From positions 1 through 6,981 of the forward strand of contig CAJVYJ010000096.1 in assembly GCA_913009475.1 (NCBI GenBank): a DNA stretch of 6,981 nucleotides. The letters are read 5' to 3'. This document shows, piece by piece, positions 6,676 to 6,981 of the stretch (position 1 is its first letter; each line of letters opens with the position of its first letter). The DNA is from an uncultured Actinomycetes bacterium (GTDB lineage: Bacteria > Actinomycetota > Aquicultoria > CAJVYJ01). The notes under the pieces were generated by a model. That model searched no databases. It was given only the letters and a program-made list of their open reading frames with translations, and was not told where the DNA came from. The position numbers and the translations under genes are program-made.

Positions 6676-6947
6676 GAAGCGTGGCCGAAAACCCAATCTG
6701 CGACGCTCCACCCCACAAAGTAAAGCAATACTTTGCGGGGGCCCCGGTTATTCTCGGTCTCGTCTCGGTTACGTAACAAAACTACGCTCCCTCACCTCGA
6801 CTTTCGTCTGCCTTGCATATAGGAGCTTGCCTAAACATTACACTCCGGCTGCAAATCCGGTGTGGCGGCGGCTGCCTTTGTTGTGACTTCTCCGAGTAGC
6901 TACCGCTACGCGTCGCCGTCCTGCCTCGTCAATCAACTCGCCCTCCG
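6676..6947 (-). ncRNA. Candidate structured RNA or long leader upstream of the Tad-like cluster (5' end cut by contig edge)
   Basis: No convincing gene lies here and the stretch looks more GC-rich than its neighbours. Read as minus-strand RNA it offers several helices. GUUG/CAAC plus GAC/GUC (6937-6928 with 6887-6880) close a domain. Inside it is a perfect hairpin, GUAGC-GGUA-GCUAC (6909-6896). ACAC/GUGU plus CGG/CCG form a third helix (6863-6840). GCUCC/GGAGC (6826-6822 with 6790-6786) enclose GAC-GAAA-GUC (6808-6799). A 12-bp stem with a 6-base loop covers 6740-6711. GGAGCGU/ACGCUUC (6709-6676) ends next to the AGGAG of tadE. Two stems need a G-U pair that exists only in minus-strand RNA (A-C on the other strand), which sets the direction. 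No U-tract follows, so it is not a simple terminator. I do not recognise the family. Confidence 0.5.
6711..6740 (-). repeat. Inverted repeat, 12-bp stem with 6-base loop
   Basis: CCCCACAAAGTA (6711-6722) and TACTTTGCGGGG (6729-6740) flank AAGCAA. They pair fully in minus-strand RNA, counting one G-U. It is the longest helix in the window, part of the candidate structured RNA upstream of tadE. No T-run follows it on the transcribed strand. Confidence 0.85.
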
Positions 6948-6981
6948 AGATCGGAAGAGCGTCGTGTAGGGAAAGAGTGTA
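6948..6981. other. Illumina TruSeq adapter read-through (artefact)
   Basis: From AGATCGGAAGAGCGTCGTGT at 6948 to the last base, all 34 positions match the standard Illumina adapter sequence known to me, including the final A that continues into the rest of the oligo. It marks a library-fragment end left in the assembly. It should be trimmed, and the contig really ends at or before 6947. Confidence 0.97.

Noticed and set aside
6840..6864. tRNA-like patch with GCAAATCCGG, resembling a T-arm or a Cys anticodon arm
   Set aside because: The loop length and stem pairing do not fit a tRNA. No D-arm, acceptor stem or CCA can be placed around it.
6841..6946. Frame open from the adapter to a TAA on the minus strand (Arg-rich, about 34 codons)
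   Set aside because: The composition looks like translated GC-rich RNA, with no start or motif, and the same bases form helices. A truncated upstream gene cannot be fully excluded.

Overview
The window reads as part of a contig from an uncultured bacterium. A monoderm such as Bacillota or a deep Actinomycetota lineage is my best guess. The clues are a tetrahydrofolate riboswitch (a class known mainly from Bacillota), textbook housekeeping promoters, a LemA/HtpX pair and Tad-type minor pilin genes. No taxonomic marker is present, so this stays an inference. All genes I can support lie on the minus strand. The last 34 bases (6948-6981) are Illumina adapter, not genome.

Read in the direction of transcription (right to left), the window starts with about 270 non-coding bases (6661-6947). 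They fold on paper into at least five helices and look like a structured RNA or long leader that I do not recognise. It leads into a tight four-gene cluster. First comes a TadE-like pseudopilin, then a Tad/TadG-like protein with the N-terminal membrane anchor, then a second TadE-like pseudopilin, whose start region contains an exact 20-bp tandem repeat, and last a small predicted lipoprotein. The spacings are 6 bp or overlapping, so these are probably co-transcribed and translationally coupled. They would supply accessory envelope parts of a Flp/Tad-type pilus whose motor genes (tadA/B/C, Flp pilin) are not in the window.

After a 257-bp AT-rich gap comes a promoter (TTGATA-17-TAAAAT) and an exported L,D-transpeptidase. 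It has three beta-rich Ig-like segments and a complete YkuD catalytic domain. A second strong promoter (TTGACA-17-TAAGAT) then drives lemA-htpX, a membrane protein and a membrane zinc protease often found together.

At the left end, between htpX and the window edge, lies a well-supported THF riboswitch aptamer. Behind it is a hairpin that buries the Shine-Dalgarno sequence of a chorismate-utilising enzyme gene. The riboswitch and the protein sequence together argue that this is pabB (para-aminobenzoate synthase component I, folate pathway) rather than trpE. The gene runs off the window after 217 codons. The layout implies feedback control of PABA and folate synthesis by reduced folate at the level of translation.
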